Source of the DNA: Lysobacterales bacterium
GTDB lineage: Bacteria; Pseudomonadota; Gammaproteobacteria; Xanthomonadales; Xanthomonadaceae
Assembly (NCBI GenBank): GCA_017302135.1
Contig: JAFLDZ010000004.1
Span: 62,001 to 126,000 of the forward strand
DNA: 64,000 nt
Direction of reading: 5' to 3'
Positions within the stretch are counted from its first letter, which is position 1. The number at the start of each line of letters is the position of its first letter. Of this stretch, positions 47,004 through 58,070 are shown piece by piece. The translations under genes were made by a program, and so were the position numbers. The notes under the pieces are model-generated. The model was given only the letters and a program-made list of their open reading frames with translations. It was not told where the DNA came from and ran no database searches.

Positions 47004-48869
47004 TTGGCCCAACTCATCCCCAACCGCAGTGCCTGCCTGCCGCGAATGACCTCGGGAGAGCGGCGCTTGGCGCGTCGCCTGGAAGACAAGCTCGAAGACG
47101 ACTATCTGGTCTGGTACGACGTTCCGGTCGGCCCGAAGCAGCGGCATCCGGATTTTCTGATCCTGCATCCGAGTCGGGGTTTCCTGATTCTCGAAGTCAA
47201 GGACTGGAAGCTCGAAACCATCGTCGAGTTCGACCGGATGAGCGTCACGCTCGCCACCGAGCGCGGGCTTGTCCATGTGGTCAATCCGCTGGCGCAGGCA
47301 CGCAGTTACGCCAACGAACTGAATGGCGTGCTGCAGGCCGATCCCGCCTTGCGCCAGCCACCGAGCCATCCCTACGCGGGCAAGTCGATCATTCCCTACG
47401 GTATCGGGGTTGTGCTCACCAACATCTCGCGTGCCGATTTCGACGCCAACGATCTTGGCGATGTATTGCCTTCGCACAAGGTGATCTGTCAGGACGAAAT
47501 GCTCGAAAGCGTCGATTCCGAAGGGTTTCAGGAACGGTTGTGGGCGATGTTCGATGCGACCTTCGCATGCCGGTTGAGCCTGCCGCAGATCGATCGATTC
47601 CGTCACCATCTCTTCCCCGAGCTGCGGATCGTGCCGCAAGCGGCGCAGACCGGGCTGTTTGCGGAATCATCGGCTGCGGAGACGGCGATGAAGATTCCCG
47701 ACCTGATCCGGGTCATGGATCTGCAGCAGGAGCAGCTGGCGCGTTCGCTGGGCGATGGGCATCGGGTGATTCATGGCGTTGCCGGGTCCGGCAAGACGAT
47801 GATTCTTGGCTATCGTTGCCTGCATCTGGCGCGCGAATTGGCCAAGCCCGTTCTGGTGTTGTGCTACAACCGCACCCTTGCCGCACGCCTGCAGTCGATG
47901 GTCGCGCAGAAGGGATTGGCCGACAAAGTCGCTGTACGCAATTTCCACGCATGGTGCTACGACATGCTGCGTACCTATCACGTCCAGAAACCGTCGGGTT
48001 CTGGCGAATCGTTCATCGAGGCATTGGTGCCGGCGGTCATGGCCGGCGTTGAAGCGAATGCTATCCCGCGCGCGCAGTATGGCGCCGTGCTGATCGACGA
48101 GGGGCACGACTTCCAGCCCGAGTGGTTCAGGCTGATCGTGCAGATGCTCGATCCGTCGACCAATTCCCTGCTCGTACTTTACGACGATGCGCAGTCGATC
48201 TATGCAGGCAAGCGCAAGCACTTTAGTTTCGCCAGTGTGGGCATCGAAGCGCGCGGTCGCACGACCATTCTGAAGGTGAACTACCGCAACACATTGGAAA
48301 TCCTTGCGGTCGCGCGTGCTTTCGCCGAGGAGGCGTTGAACACGCACGATTCCGACGAGGATCATGTGCCGTTGATCGACCCGCAGAGCGCCGGAAGGCG
48401 GGGCGCGTTTCCCGAACTCATCCACTGCGATTCGTTGCGCGAAGAAGCGGCGCTGATCGCGATGAGGATCCGTGAGGCCAGGGATCAGGGCCGCAGTTTT
48501 GACGATATCGCAGTGGTGTATCGCAACTGGGCGCAAGCCGAAGCGGTGGCCCGCCGTCTGCAGCAGGAAAATATTCCCCACCGGTGGGCCAAAGGCCAGC
48601 AGAAGTCGGAGATCTTCGAGGGCGAGCCCTCGGTCAAACTGCTGACCATGCATTCGAGCAAGGGGCTCGAATTCGGTCTGGTCTTCATACCGGGGCTGTG
48701 TTCGATGCCGGTCAAGGGCGAAACTGAAGCGGAAGAGGCACGGTTGCTGTATGTCGCAATGACGCGCGCGCTCGAATCCGTGGTGTTGACGCACCACGCG
48801 GACTCGGCGTTCACCAAGCGGATGCAGGAGACGTTGTACCAGGTCGAAGCGCAACTGGCATCGGCATGA
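47004..48869 (+). CDS. NERD nuclease-related domain / UvrD-like helicase
   Basis: 621 residues. N-terminal NERD domain (about 15-130): PKQRHPDFLILHPSRGFLILEVKDW, with the D...ExK pattern of restriction-like nucleases. C-terminal superfamily 1 helicase with Walker A GVAGSGKT (about 258-265), Walker B VLIDEGHDFQPEW, and later motifs LLVLYDDAQSIY, LLTMHSSKGLEF and LLYVAMTRAL. The likely start is TTG at 47004 (MAQLIPNRSACLPRM...), with ATG at 47046 the alternative. Stand-alone NERD-helicases are common in accessory and defence regions. It stands divergent from the PTS operon. DNA-processing function inferred. Confidence 0.85.
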   Translation: MAQLIPNRSACLPRMTSGERRLARRLEDKLEDDYLVWYDVPVGPKQRHPDFLILHPSRGFLILEVKDWKLETIVEFDRMSVTLATERGLVHVVNPLAQARSYANELNGVLQADPALRQPPSHPYAGKSIIPYGIGVVLTNISRADFDANDLGDVLPSHKVICQDEMLESVDSEGFQERLWAMFDATFACRLSLPQIDRFRHHLFPELRIVPQAAQTGLFAESSAAETAMKIPDLIRVMDLQQEQLARSLGDGHRVIHGVAGSGKTMILGYRCLHLARELAKPVLVLCYNRTLAARLQSMVAQKGLADKVAVRNFHAWCYDMLRTYHVQKPSGSGESFIEALVPAVMAGVEANAIPRAQYGAVLIDEGHDFQPEWFRLIVQMLDPSTNSLLVLYDDAQSIYAGKRKHFSFASVGIEARGRTTILKVNYRNTLEILAVARAFAEEALNTHDSDEDHVPLIDPQSAGRRGAFPELIHCDSLREEAALIAMRIREARDQGRSFDDIAVVYRNWAQAEAVARRLQQENIPHRWAKGQQKSEIFEGEPSVKLLTMHSSKGLEFGLVFIPGLCSMPVKGETEAEEARLLYVAMTRALESVVLTHHADSAFTKRMQETLYQVEAQLASA

Positions 48870-48926
48870 CGTGCAGCGTCAGTCTGTGTTTCCGCGATCG
48901 CAGGGGCGACGGTTTCATGCATGCTT

Positions 48927-50009
48927 TCATGCGTGCGATCGCGTGTCCGTGGTCGCGAAGACCGTGATTTCCTCGCGGTCGTGATACAGCTGGCGGGCGC
49001 GGACGATGAGCGGTTTTCCCGCTTCGTCCTCGAAGCGCTGCAGACACTGCCGGGTTTCCTGCCAGCGTTTCTTCATCGGCAGTTTGAGATTGAAGATCGC
49101 GTGCCGGCACCAGCCTTCTCGGAACCATTCGGCCATGCGCGCGGAGACGCGGCTGGGTTGTTCGACCATGTCGCAGACCATCCAGTCCAGCGGTTTCGCG
49201 GGGTGCCAGGCGAAGCCATCGGCGCGCAGGTGCTGCACCAGTCCGCTGTCGATCACGTGTTGGCGCAGCGGGCCGTTGTCGACGGCGGTGACCTGCAGGT
49301 TCTGGCGCGCCAGAACCCAGCTCCAGCCGCCGGGGGCCGCGCCCAGATCGGCCGCGCGCATGCCCGGGCGCAGCAGGCGTTCGCGTTCGTCGGTATCGAG
49401 CAGGACCAGCAGCGCTTCTTCGAGTTTCAGCGCCGACCGCGAAGGCGCATCGGCATGCAGGCGCAGGCGCGGAATGCCCAGCGGCCACGGCGCGCTGTCG
49501 CGCGGATCGCCGACGCCAAGGAAGGCGTGGTCGCCATCGACGAAACACACGTGCAGCCTCGGCAGACGGTCGTTTTCCTGCGCAGCGAGCAGCCCGGCCT
49601 TGCGCAGCGCGGGACGCAGCGCGTTGCCGAAGCTGCGCGCCAGTCCCGCAAGCGGTTTGGCTTCGTCGGAATCCGGGTGTTCGACCACGATGGTGCCGTA
49701 GGGTGAGCCCTGGCCCACCGTTGAAGCAGTCAGCGCCTCCAGCATCGGCGCGATCCGGTCCTTCGGGTCGAGGCCACGCAATTCCGCCAGCAACCGCAGT
49801 TTCTGCCGCGCAAAGATCAACTCGCGGAAGGGCAGGGCTTGGCTCAGCGCGATGCCGTCATCGCCGCCGAACACCACGTAGCCGCTGTTGCGCTCGGTGC
49901 GCGCATAACCGCCGAGACCGCGCGCTGCGGCGCGCTCGGTCAGTTCGGCGGCGAGTTCGGGCTCGAAGCCCGGGCGGCAGTAGCAGAGAAGGCCGTGCGT
50001 GGTCATCAT
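48927..50009 (-). CDS. rlmM: 23S rRNA C2498 2'-O-ribose methyltransferase
   Basis: 360 residues. N-terminal THUMP-like part (about 1-170), then a Rossmann methyltransferase with SAM site DLGAAPGGWSW, and the K-D-K-E set in SRSALKLEEAL, VCDMVEQP and FNLKLPMKKRW. Methylates cytidine 2498 of 23S rRNA using SAM. Single gene. The upstream side carries a repeat dimer. Confidence 0.94.
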   Translation of the reverse strand: MMTTHGLLCYCRPGFEPELAAELTERAAARGLGGYARTERNSGYVVFGGDDGIALSQALPFRELIFARQKLRLLAELRGLDPKDRIAPMLEALTASTVGQGSPYGTIVVEHPDSDEAKPLAGLARSFGNALRPALRKAGLLAAQENDRLPRLHVCFVDGDHAFLGVGDPRDSAPWPLGIPRLRLHADAPSRSALKLEEALLVLLDTDERERLLRPGMRAADLGAAPGGWSWVLARQNLQVTAVDNGPLRQHVIDSGLVQHLRADGFAWHPAKPLDWMVCDMVEQPSRVSARMAEWFREGWCRHAIFNLKLPMKKRWQETRQCLQRFEDEAGKPLIVRARQLYHDREEITVFATTDTRSHA

Positions 50010-50021
50010 GGATCCATTGTT

Positions 50022-50186
50022 GTAGGGCGGGCCCGGGCCCGCCGTCGCGGCGCATCCGATCGGTACTTATGTGATCGGTACGCAGGTGAGCGGTGCGTAG
50101 GCGATCACTTCGAACACGGATCGAAACAGCTTCGGTCTTTGCAACCCGCGATGGGTCGATCGCAACGGCGGGCCGGGGCCCGCCCT
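50022..50186. repeat. GTAG-type repeat dimer between rlmM and the deaminase
   Basis: GTAGGGCGGGCCCGGGCCCG (50022 on) reappears in inverse order at 50165-50186 (CGGCGGGCCGGGGCCCGCCC). Between them is about 110 bases with two loose copies of GATCGGTACGCAGGTGAGCG-like sequence. A second GTAG subfamily, richer in GC than the valS one. Confidence 0.65.
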
Positions 50187-50192
50187 ATGTGT

Positions 50193-50771
50193 TCAATACT
50201 TCTGCCCGCCACGCGCGCTGTATGCGCGCAACGCATCGCAGGCGGCGTCGCGTTCGATGTCGCGGGTCACCGCGATGCCCCGTCGCTCCAGCTCGCCGAT
50301 CCAGTCCGCCGGCAGCGGGCCTTCATCGAATTCGGTCAGCGCCATCACGTCCTCGGCGCGGGCGCCGATCAGCAGTCGGTCGATGCCCGCCCAGACCGTG
50401 GCGCCGTAGCACTGGCAGCAGGGCTGCGAAGAGGTGGCCAGCGTGATCGGACCGCAGGGCATGTCGTGTTCGTCGCGATTGAGCCGCGCGCGCTGCGTGC
50501 GTTGCTGGGCGAGCATGTAAGCCATCATCTCGGCGTGAGCGACCGAACAGCTGTGCGGCAGCACCCGGTTGACGCCGATCGCGACGATGCGGTGGTCGGG
50601 GCCGAAGACCACCGCGCCGAACGGGCCGCCGCTGCCGGCCTCGACATTCCTGCGCGACAGTACGATCGCGAGCGCGACCTTGTCGGCATCGCTGTCGTAG
50701 CTGCGCGCGATATCGACATCGTCGTGGACCCATGCGGGCAGGGTGAGATGGACCTGTGCGTACAGCATCAT
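50193..50771 (-). CDS. Nucleoside/guanine deaminase-like zinc protein
   Basis: 192-residue cytidine-deaminase-fold enzyme. Zinc ligands and catalytic Glu: HAEM near residue 79 and SSQPCCQCYGATVWAG. GGPFGAVVF is the substrate-loop motif. The type is close to TadA/guanine deaminase-like hydrolases acting on bases or nucleosides. The N-terminal 30 residues and a C-terminal helix are extra to TadA, so it is not the housekeeping tRNA adenosine deaminase. Substrate unknown. Confidence 0.82.
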   Translation of the reverse strand: MMLYAQVHLTLPAWVHDDVDIARSYDSDADKVALAIVLSRRNVEAGSGGPFGAVVFGPDHRIVAIGVNRVLPHSCSVAHAEMMAYMLAQQRTQRARLNRDEHDMPCGPITLATSSQPCCQCYGATVWAGIDRLLIGARAEDVMALTEFDEGPLPADWIGELERRGIAVTRDIERDAACDALRAYSARGGQKY

Positions 50772-50784
50772 TCGACCGTCCGCA

Positions 50785-51225
50785 TCACATCACGACCGCG
50801 CCGCTGGTGATGTTCTGGCACTCGCCCTGCACGCATTGGCAGCCGCTGACCTCCTGGAAACCGCAGACCGACGCCATGCCGGCTTTCGCGCACTGCGCCT
50901 GCACGGCGGGGGGGTCGGTCTTCGCGTCCTTGTTCACGCAGCTCGGAAACGCGCCGCAGCAGTTGCCGACGTTCTTCACCGCGCAGTCGCTGTCGGTCTT
51001 GCAACTGCGACTGGGATTGGACGCGTCGCTGCGCGGAGCGGTCTCCGCAGTGGGCAGCGTTGCCGCAGGCGGAGCGGCGACCGGCGGTTCCGCAAGGCGT
51101 TCAGCGGCGAGAGGCGCGGCCGGGGCCGGCGCCGCCGATGGCGCTTCCGGTGTGGACGTCGGTGCGGTGCAGCCGACCAGCAGCAGCGCGGCGAGCGCTG
51201 CGAATGCGAAATGGCGTAGGCGCAT
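50785..51225 (-). CDS. Cysteine-rich lipoprotein
   Basis: 146 residues. Lipobox LVGC gives lipidated Cys19. A Pro/Ala/Glu-rich linker (about 20-65) leads to a disulfide-rich C-terminal module with CKTDSDCAVKNVGNCCGAFP and later CGFQEVSGCQCVQGECQN. Cysteine spacing recalls small Kazal-like or trypsin-inhibitor-like domains, but no firm match. Envelope localised; function unknown. ATG at 51225 begins the signal peptide, though the frame is open further upstream inside glnS. Confidence 0.72.
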   Translation of the reverse strand: MRLRHFAFAALAALLLVGCTAPTSTPEAPSAAPAPAAPLAAERLAEPPVAAPPAATLPTAETAPRSDASNPSRSCKTDSDCAVKNVGNCCGAFPSCVNKDAKTDPPAVQAQCAKAGMASVCGFQEVSGCQCVQGECQNITSGAVVM

Positions 51226-51290
51226 GGCGAATCTCCTGCAGTGTTGGAATGGGCCGCAGCCTGTATGCGACCCGGCGTGCGCTCGAACGT

Positions 51291-53048
<1,758 letters not shown>

Positions 53049-53590
53049 CGGCGATGCAGACTGCTAAAACAGCCAGTCTAACAGGCCGTTGAAAACGGCC
53101 TGTTGAAAAATAGCCTGTTAGCGCGTCCGCACATACGCCGGACGCGCGACCCGACTGCGCCTGCGGCGCCGGCCGAACCGCGAAGCCGGCCCCCGAAGGG
53201 TGAGCCGCATGGGGGGCGAGTCGACCGCCCCGGGTATGTTTCGACAACCTGTCGGCAGGGCGTGCCACCGTTTGCGACGTGCGCCCCCCTTTATGCCGCG
53301 CTCCCGTCTTGAAGGGCCGGCATTGCGGCTGCAGAAAAGCGGAGCGTGATGGTACTGTGTCCGGTGGAATAGGGGCGCCGCATCCGATGGGCTGAGGCGC
53401 GTGCGCATAGGCTGAAATCGATGAAAAGGGGGCGGGCGATGGGCGATGGTGCCGATCGGCCTGTAATTCCGGAAACCATTCCACTCACCGCGCGGGGCGA
53501 AAGCCGCGTTGCGATGCCTTATTGGCCCAAGGCTGGCGCCACCGCTGACTGGATCATGGAGATCCCGATATTCGCGATCTCCGATTGACC
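53049..53590. other. 540-base gap between glnS and the cyclase gene
   Basis: Divergent promoter region. It holds the hairpin at 53080-53104, a GC-rich stretch around 53140-53250 and a second ordinary region to 53590. I found no convincing promoter, small gene or riboswitch in it; short open frames lack signals. Confidence 0.5.
53080..53104. repeat. Stem-loop in the glnS leader
   Basis: ACAGGCCGTT (53081-53090) and AACGGCCTGT (53094-53103) form a perfect 10-bp stem with a 3-base loop. A further related half, TAGCCTGTTA, is at 53111-53120 and could pair alternatively with the first arm region. It lies about 32 bases before the glnS start on the minus strand. Confidence 0.55.
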
Positions 53591-55828
53591 ATGGCGTTTA
53601 CGAACTGGGATATGCCGCAGCACTGGTTCCGCGCCATCGGCGTCGTCGTGGTGTTGCTGCTCGGCATGTACGCACTGTCGCCCAGTCGTGCCGAGGCACC
53701 GCATCTGCAGCCGCTGGCGGTGGAACTGGTGCCGTTGGCCGATGCGCAAGGTCGATTGTCGGAACTGGGTTCGGACGCCAAATCCCTGCTGCTCGGCGTT
53801 TCGGGCGATACGCGCCAGGCCCATGCCGAGCTGCGCTTCGTGTTGCCGCCGCGCGACAGCGAATCGCCGCACTGGGTGATCTGGATGCGGCGGGCGCCGG
53901 TGGAGACGGTCGAGCTGCGGGTGAACGACACCTGGAAGAGCGGCTCCCGCAGTTTCCTTGCCCCGCAGCGTTTCGAGGGGCCGATGCCTGTGGGGTATCT
54001 GTTCCGTCTGCCGAGCACATGGGAGGGCGAGATCCGGCTGCAGCTCGACGCGACTGCGATGCGTCTGGCGGCATTGAGGCCCGAAGTGATCTCAGAAGAA
54101 CAGGCGAACCGCTATGTGCAGGAAGCGACCATCTTCGCCAGCCTGTCCTATGCCAGCCTGTTGATCCTGTCGCTGATGACGCTGGCGCTGTTCTTCGCGT
54201 CGCGCGATTCCGGTTTCCTGTCCTTCTTCGTGTTCTGCCTCTGCGGCGTCCTGCTGCTGGCGGTCTTCAACGGGCATGTCTACCTGTTCGAGCCGTTCGG
54301 TATTTTCCGGTTCCTGGGCGGCTCCGGCCTGCATGCGGTCTCGCTGCTGTTCGAGGTCGTTTCGCTGCGGATCCTGTTGAGATACACCGACATCGAACAG
54401 ACGCGTCCGACGCTGGTGAAGGCGATCAACAACGGCTGCGTGATCCTGCTGCTGGCGATCGGGCTGCTGCTCGCATGGCGCGAGCATCTGGATGCGTTCG
54501 CCGGCATCTTCATGCCCCTGTTCTGGTGCCTGGGCTGCGTGGTCGCGTTCTATGTGCTGGGCGAAGCCTGGCGCCGCCGCGTGCCGCTCGCGGGTGCGGT
54601 GTTCTTCTCGGTGCTGGCGATCGCGTTATCGATCCTCGCCTGGGAACTGGCGTCGCGCGGAATGATCGCCGCGACCCTCTGGACGACCTACGGTTATCAG
54701 GCGGGCATCGTGCTGTGCGCATCGATGATCGCGGTCGGCTTGATCAGCCGGATCAGCAAATATCGCGAGCAGCGCGATCGCGAGCAGCGCGCGCGGGCCG
54801 ATTCCGAGCGTCGCATGTACCGCGAAGCCGTGCGCTCGGAATTGATGACCATGCTGCAGACCTCGCTGCGCGGGGTCGCCGAAGACGAAGTGCAGCCGAT
54901 CGTGTTCCGCCATCTGCTCGAACACCTGCGCCGGATCGTGCCGACCACAACGGCGGTCGCGGTCGCCCGCGGCTACCACGGCCGCGACACGCTGGTCGTG
55001 CAGCCGGCCGCCTATCTCGACGATGTCGAGGCGAATGTCGGCCAGCGCCTGCAGACGCTGCGCAAGCAGCTCGCCGGCAACATCGAACTGCAGCGCCCGG
55101 TGACCAAGACCGGCGAACTGACGCCGGTCGCGATCGAAGCCCTGATCGCACTGCCGGTACGCGCGCCTGCTTGGGGTTTGATCGTGCTGGAACGCAGTGG
55201 CGCAACCGTATTCCATCCCGAGGAACTGACCATCGTCCGCGAACTGGCGCGACTGGCGCTGCTGCAGGCCGACGAGGCCATCGCTGCGCTGCATCTGCGC
55301 CACACGGCGGAGATCGACGCGCTGACCGGCGCGCTCAACCGCCGCAGTCTCGACCAGTCCCTCGCCCGCACCTTCCAGCACGCGCACCGCAAGGGATTGC
55401 CTTTGTCGGTATTGTTCGTCGATATCGACCGCTTCAAGGCGATCAACGACAAGCTCGGCCATGCCAGCGGCGACCACTGCCTGCGCGAGATCGCGAAGAC
55501 GATCGCCGCACAGCTCAGCGAGGACGATATCTTCGGGCGCTACGGTGGCGAGGAGTTCCTGGTGATCCTGCCGGGCCGGCAGACCGAGATGGCGCGGGCG
55601 ATCGCCGAGCAGATCCGGCTCGCGGTCGAGCATACCGACGTCCGCTATCAGGAGCAGCCGCTGCGGCTCACGGTGAGCATCGGCGTCGCGACCCAGCTCT
55701 CGCATGAGGGGCAGCCGCAGCCGGCGGTCGAACGCGCGGACAAGGCGCTGTACGCCGCCAAACGCGCCGGACGCAACCGCGTGAACGTTGCGCCGGCGGT
55801 GTTCGCGTCGCGGCCGGCCACGGCTTGA
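53591..55828 (+). CDS. Membrane diguanylate cyclase (7TMR-DISM, GAF-like, GGDEF)
   Basis: 745 residues. Short N-terminal membrane segment, a periplasmic domain (about 30-170), about seven transmembrane helices (about 175-395), a coiled linker ([18 protein letters not shown]), a GAF-like region (about 430-550), and a C-terminal GGDEF domain. Its active site is YGGEEFL, which should make c-di-GMP. The canonical inhibitory I-site RxxD is SEDD here, without arginine, so product inhibition may be lost. ATG at 53591; a TTG two codons earlier is possible. Confidence 0.88.
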   Translation: MAFTNWDMPQHWFRAIGVVVVLLLGMYALSPSRAEAPHLQPLAVELVPLADAQGRLSELGSDAKSLLLGVSGDTRQAHAELRFVLPPRDSESPHWVIWMRRAPVETVELRVNDTWKSGSRSFLAPQRFEGPMPVGYLFRLPSTWEGEIRLQLDATAMRLAALRPEVISEEQANRYVQEATIFASLSYASLLILSLMTLALFFASRDSGFLSFFVFCLCGVLLLAVFNGHVYLFEPFGIFRFLGGSGLHAVSLLFEVVSLRILLRYTDIEQTRPTLVKAINNGCVILLLAIGLLLAWREHLDAFAGIFMPLFWCLGCVVAFYVLGEAWRRRVPLAGAVFFSVLAIALSILAWELASRGMIAATLWTTYGYQAGIVLCASMIAVGLISRISKYREQRDREQRARADSERRMYREAVRSELMTMLQTSLRGVAEDEVQPIVFRHLLEHLRRIVPTTTAVAVARGYHGRDTLVVQPAAYLDDVEANVGQRLQTLRKQLAGNIELQRPVTKTGELTPVAIEALIALPVRAPAWGLIVLERSGATVFHPEELTIVRELARLALLQADEAIAALHLRHTAEIDALTGALNRRSLDQSLARTFQHAHRKGLPLSVLFVDIDRFKAINDKLGHASGDHCLREIAKTIAAQLSEDDIFGRYGGEEFLVILPGRQTEMARAIAEQIRLAVEHTDVRYQEQPLRLTVSIGVATQLSHEGQPQPAVERADKALYAAKRAGRNRVNVAPAVFASRPATA

Positions 55829-55881
55829 TCCTTGCGGGTTTGCCCGCATCTTCCTTCTACAATCTTTTCGGGAGTACTGTG

Positions 55882-56538
55882 ATGTTCGAATCTCTGCTGG
55901 GCATCGGAGCGCACAAACAGCGCATGCCGTCGCCGCAGCGTGCGCTGCCCGGGCGCCCGGAAGAAATGCCGCTGGGCAATGTGCATCATGTGAATGGGCG
56001 TCCGTTGCGCGATGCGTTTTCGGGCCTCGCGCGCGTCCAGTTCGGCATGGGCTGTTTCTGGGGCGCCGAGCGCAAGTTCTGGCTGCAGCCGGGCGTGTAT
56101 TCCACGGCGTCCGGCTATGCCGGCGGGCACACTCCGAACGCGAACTACCACGAGGTCTGCAGCGGCGAAACCGGCCATGCCGAAGTGGTGCTGGTCATCT
56201 ACGACACGGTGGCGGTGTCGTTCGGAACGCTGTTGAAAACGTTCTGGGAGAGTCACGACCCGACCCAGGGCATGCGCCAGGGAAACGATGCCGGCACCCA
56301 GTACCGGTCCGCCATTTATTGCGATACCGAAGCCCAGTACGCTGCTGCCGTCGCCAGTCGCGACCGGTATCAGGAGCAGCTCGACACCGCCGGACTGGGT
56401 ACGATCACGACCGAAATCCTGCATCCCGCCCCGGTGTTCTATTACGCCGAAGAAGAGCACCAGCAATATCTGTCGAAGCATCCGAACGGTTACTGCGGGC
56501 TCGGCGGCACCGGCGTGAGCTGTCCGACCGGTCTGTGA
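55882..56538 (+). CDS. msrA: Peptide methionine sulfoxide reductase A
   Basis: 218 residues, like the long E. coli form. Reduces methionine S-sulfoxide in proteins with thioredoxin. Catalytic Cys in [10 protein letters not shown]; resolving cysteines are in the C-terminal [12 protein letters not shown]. The N-terminal extension ([10 protein letters not shown]...VHHVNG) is typical. GGAG lies nine bases before the ATG at 55882. It begins 53 bases after the cyclase gene and fits the nearby oxidative-stress genes. Confidence 0.93.
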   Translation: MFESLLGIGAHKQRMPSPQRALPGRPEEMPLGNVHHVNGRPLRDAFSGLARVQFGMGCFWGAERKFWLQPGVYSTASGYAGGHTPNANYHEVCSGETGHAEVVLVIYDTVAVSFGTLLKTFWESHDPTQGMRQGNDAGTQYRSAIYCDTEAQYAAAVASRDRYQEQLDTAGLGTITTEILHPAPVFYYAEEEHQQYLSKHPNGYCGLGGTGVSCPTGL

Positions 56539-56554
56539 TCGTCACGCCGCGCGG

Positions 56555-57202
56555 TCATTGTCTCGACACGCCGCACACGTAGATCACTTCGCAGGCGCCG
56601 GCGCCGGAATCCTCGCGCGTGAGCGAGCTGCGCCAGTGCCAACCGTCGGGCGTATCGATCTGCACCAGCCAGCCGTCGATGCGCACCCGATCGCCAGCGT
56701 CGACCGCATCCAGCGCTGCGGCGATGGCCGAGTTCGACGGCACCATGTGCATGTTCGCGCTGCTGCGCACGATATCGTCTGGCGGGATCGGCGGTGGCCC
56801 GCTCCAGCGGTAACGGTAGAAACGTCCGGACTGGGAGATGTCGAGCTTCGACAGCACGGCGTCGTCGCGCATGCGGCCCCAGCCCAGCGCCAGATCCACC
56901 GGCGAAAAATCCGCTTCGCGTCCGTGGTCGTAGTCCTCGCGCGACAACACGCGCGCAGCGACGCTGAATCCGGCCAGCGGCTTGGCGACCGCATTCGACA
57001 GTTGGAACGGTGTCATGCCGCCGGGGGCATCGCTCTGCACGGTGCCGTCTGCGCCCGCCAATCGTGCCGGCGGCACGCAGCCCAGCACGGGCTGTCCGTT
57101 CGCAGCGGTGAATGCGGCGGGCATGGACGTGGGCGACGATGGCGTCGCCAGCACCCAGGCCGCGACGGCAATGACGATGAAGATCAGGAGCCAGCGGAGC
57201 AT
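56555..57202 (-). CDS. Membrane-anchored hypothetical protein
   Basis: 215 residues. N-terminal anchor helix (LLIFIVIAVAAWVLA), then a periplasmic domain with SREDYDHGREADFSPVDLAL, GWGRM and CEVIYVCG at the end. Similar in pattern to small proteins found with DUF3501/rubrerythrin groups, but I recognise no named family. Last of a minus-strand series; 52 bases after the preceding small gene. Confidence 0.6.
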   Translation of the reverse strand: MLRWLLIFIVIAVAAWVLATPSSPTSMPAAFTAANGQPVLGCVPPARLAGADGTVQSDAPGGMTPFQLSNAVAKPLAGFSVAARVLSREDYDHGREADFSPVDLALGWGRMRDDAVLSKLDISQSGRFYRYRWSGPPPIPPDDIVRSSANMHMVPSNSAIAAALDAVDAGDRVRIDGWLVQIDTPDGWHWRSSLTREDSGAGACEVIYVCGVSRQ

Positions 57203-57254
57203 GGGCGATTCCGGAGCTGTAGCTGGATTGCAGTTTACCCGGAGCGCCGCCGGT

Positions 57255-57488
57255 TCAGCGGTGCGGGCCGATGTGGGTCCGGACGCCGGTGATCGACTGA
57301 TCGAGATGGCTCAACGGACGAAACGCGTAGTAAGCCGCGCGCGATCCGAAGATCACGTAATCGCGGCCATCGAACGCCCAGCGCTGGCGGTGGGTTTCGC
57401 GATAGCCGAGATAGCTGAAGATATAAACGACCAACAGCGCGACGCCCAACATCAGCGCACGCTTCATGCGCGCCCTGCGCCTGCTCAA
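57255..57488 (-). CDS. Small membrane protein
   Basis: 77 residues, one transmembrane helix (about 11-27), basic start and basic end. No family recognised. Start overlaps the DUF3501 stop by four bases (a second ATG is at 57467), showing it is co-transcribed with that gene. Confidence 0.6.
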   Translation of the reverse strand: MSRRRARMKRALMLGVALLVVYIFSYLGYRETHRQRWAFDGRDYVIFGSRAAYYAFRPLSHLDQSITGVRTHIGPHR

Positions 57489-58066
57489 GCGAAATCGCGC
57501 AGCAGCGCTTCGCGGATCGCCACCGGGACTTCGACCGTCGCCGGCATCCGCGCATCGTCGATTCCGAAGGACAGCATGGCGCCCGCGCGCAGCGATGAAA
57601 TCTGCGACGCCGTGAAATCGAAGCGGAGGAAATGCACCGCCGAGGTCTTGTCGTCGTCGCTGCGGTCCATGTCCTCGTCGGCGTAGGTGGTGGCGCGGCC
57701 GATGCCCGCCACTTCGGCGTAGACATGGCGTTCGATGCCGCCGAGCCGTGCCAGTTCGCGGCGACGCAGATCCACGTCGGCGTACTCGATCAGCATCGTC
57801 GCCTTCAGATCGCGCCCACCCGGAATCAGCGGGTTGTAGGCATCGAGTTCATCCTGGATCGCGGCGGGTTCGAAGATCCGCTCGATCCGCAGCATTTCCT
57901 GGATCTGGTACTGGATCGTCAGCCGATCCTCGAACAGCAGGGTCACGTGTTCGCCGAGCTGCAGTTTGCGCACTTGCTTGTGCGCGAGCACGCGGGCGCG
58001 GAACGCGGCGCGTTCGACTGCGTAGGTTTCGAGGTTGTAGAGGTCGGTGCGGACGAGTGCGGTCAT
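57485..58066 (-). CDS. DUF3501 family protein
   Basis: 193 residues. Contains the conserved FRARVLAHKQVRKLQLGEHV, FEDRLTIQYQIQEMLRIERI and NPLIPGGRDLKATMLIEY of DUF3501. Cytosolic. In many proteobacteria the family occurs with an Fe-S oxidoreductase and a rubrerythrin, as here: the Fe-S gene ends 4 bases upstream. Probably a partner in peroxide detoxification or Fe-S electron transfer. Biochemistry unknown. Confidence 0.85.
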   Translation of the reverse strand: MTALVRTDLYNLETYAVERAAFRARVLAHKQVRKLQLGEHVTLLFEDRLTIQYQIQEMLRIERIFEPAAIQDELDAYNPLIPGGRDLKATMLIEYADVDLRRRELARLGGIERHVYAEVAGIGRATTYADEDMDRSDDDKTSAVHFLRFDFTASQISSLRAGAMLSFGIDDARMPATVEVPVAIREALLRDFA

Positions 58067-58070
58067 GGGG

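Noticed and set aside
53120..53580. c-di-GMP riboswitch or small genes before the cyclase
   Set aside because: No conserved GEMM-like core could be made out; short frames on both strands are arginine-rich shadows.
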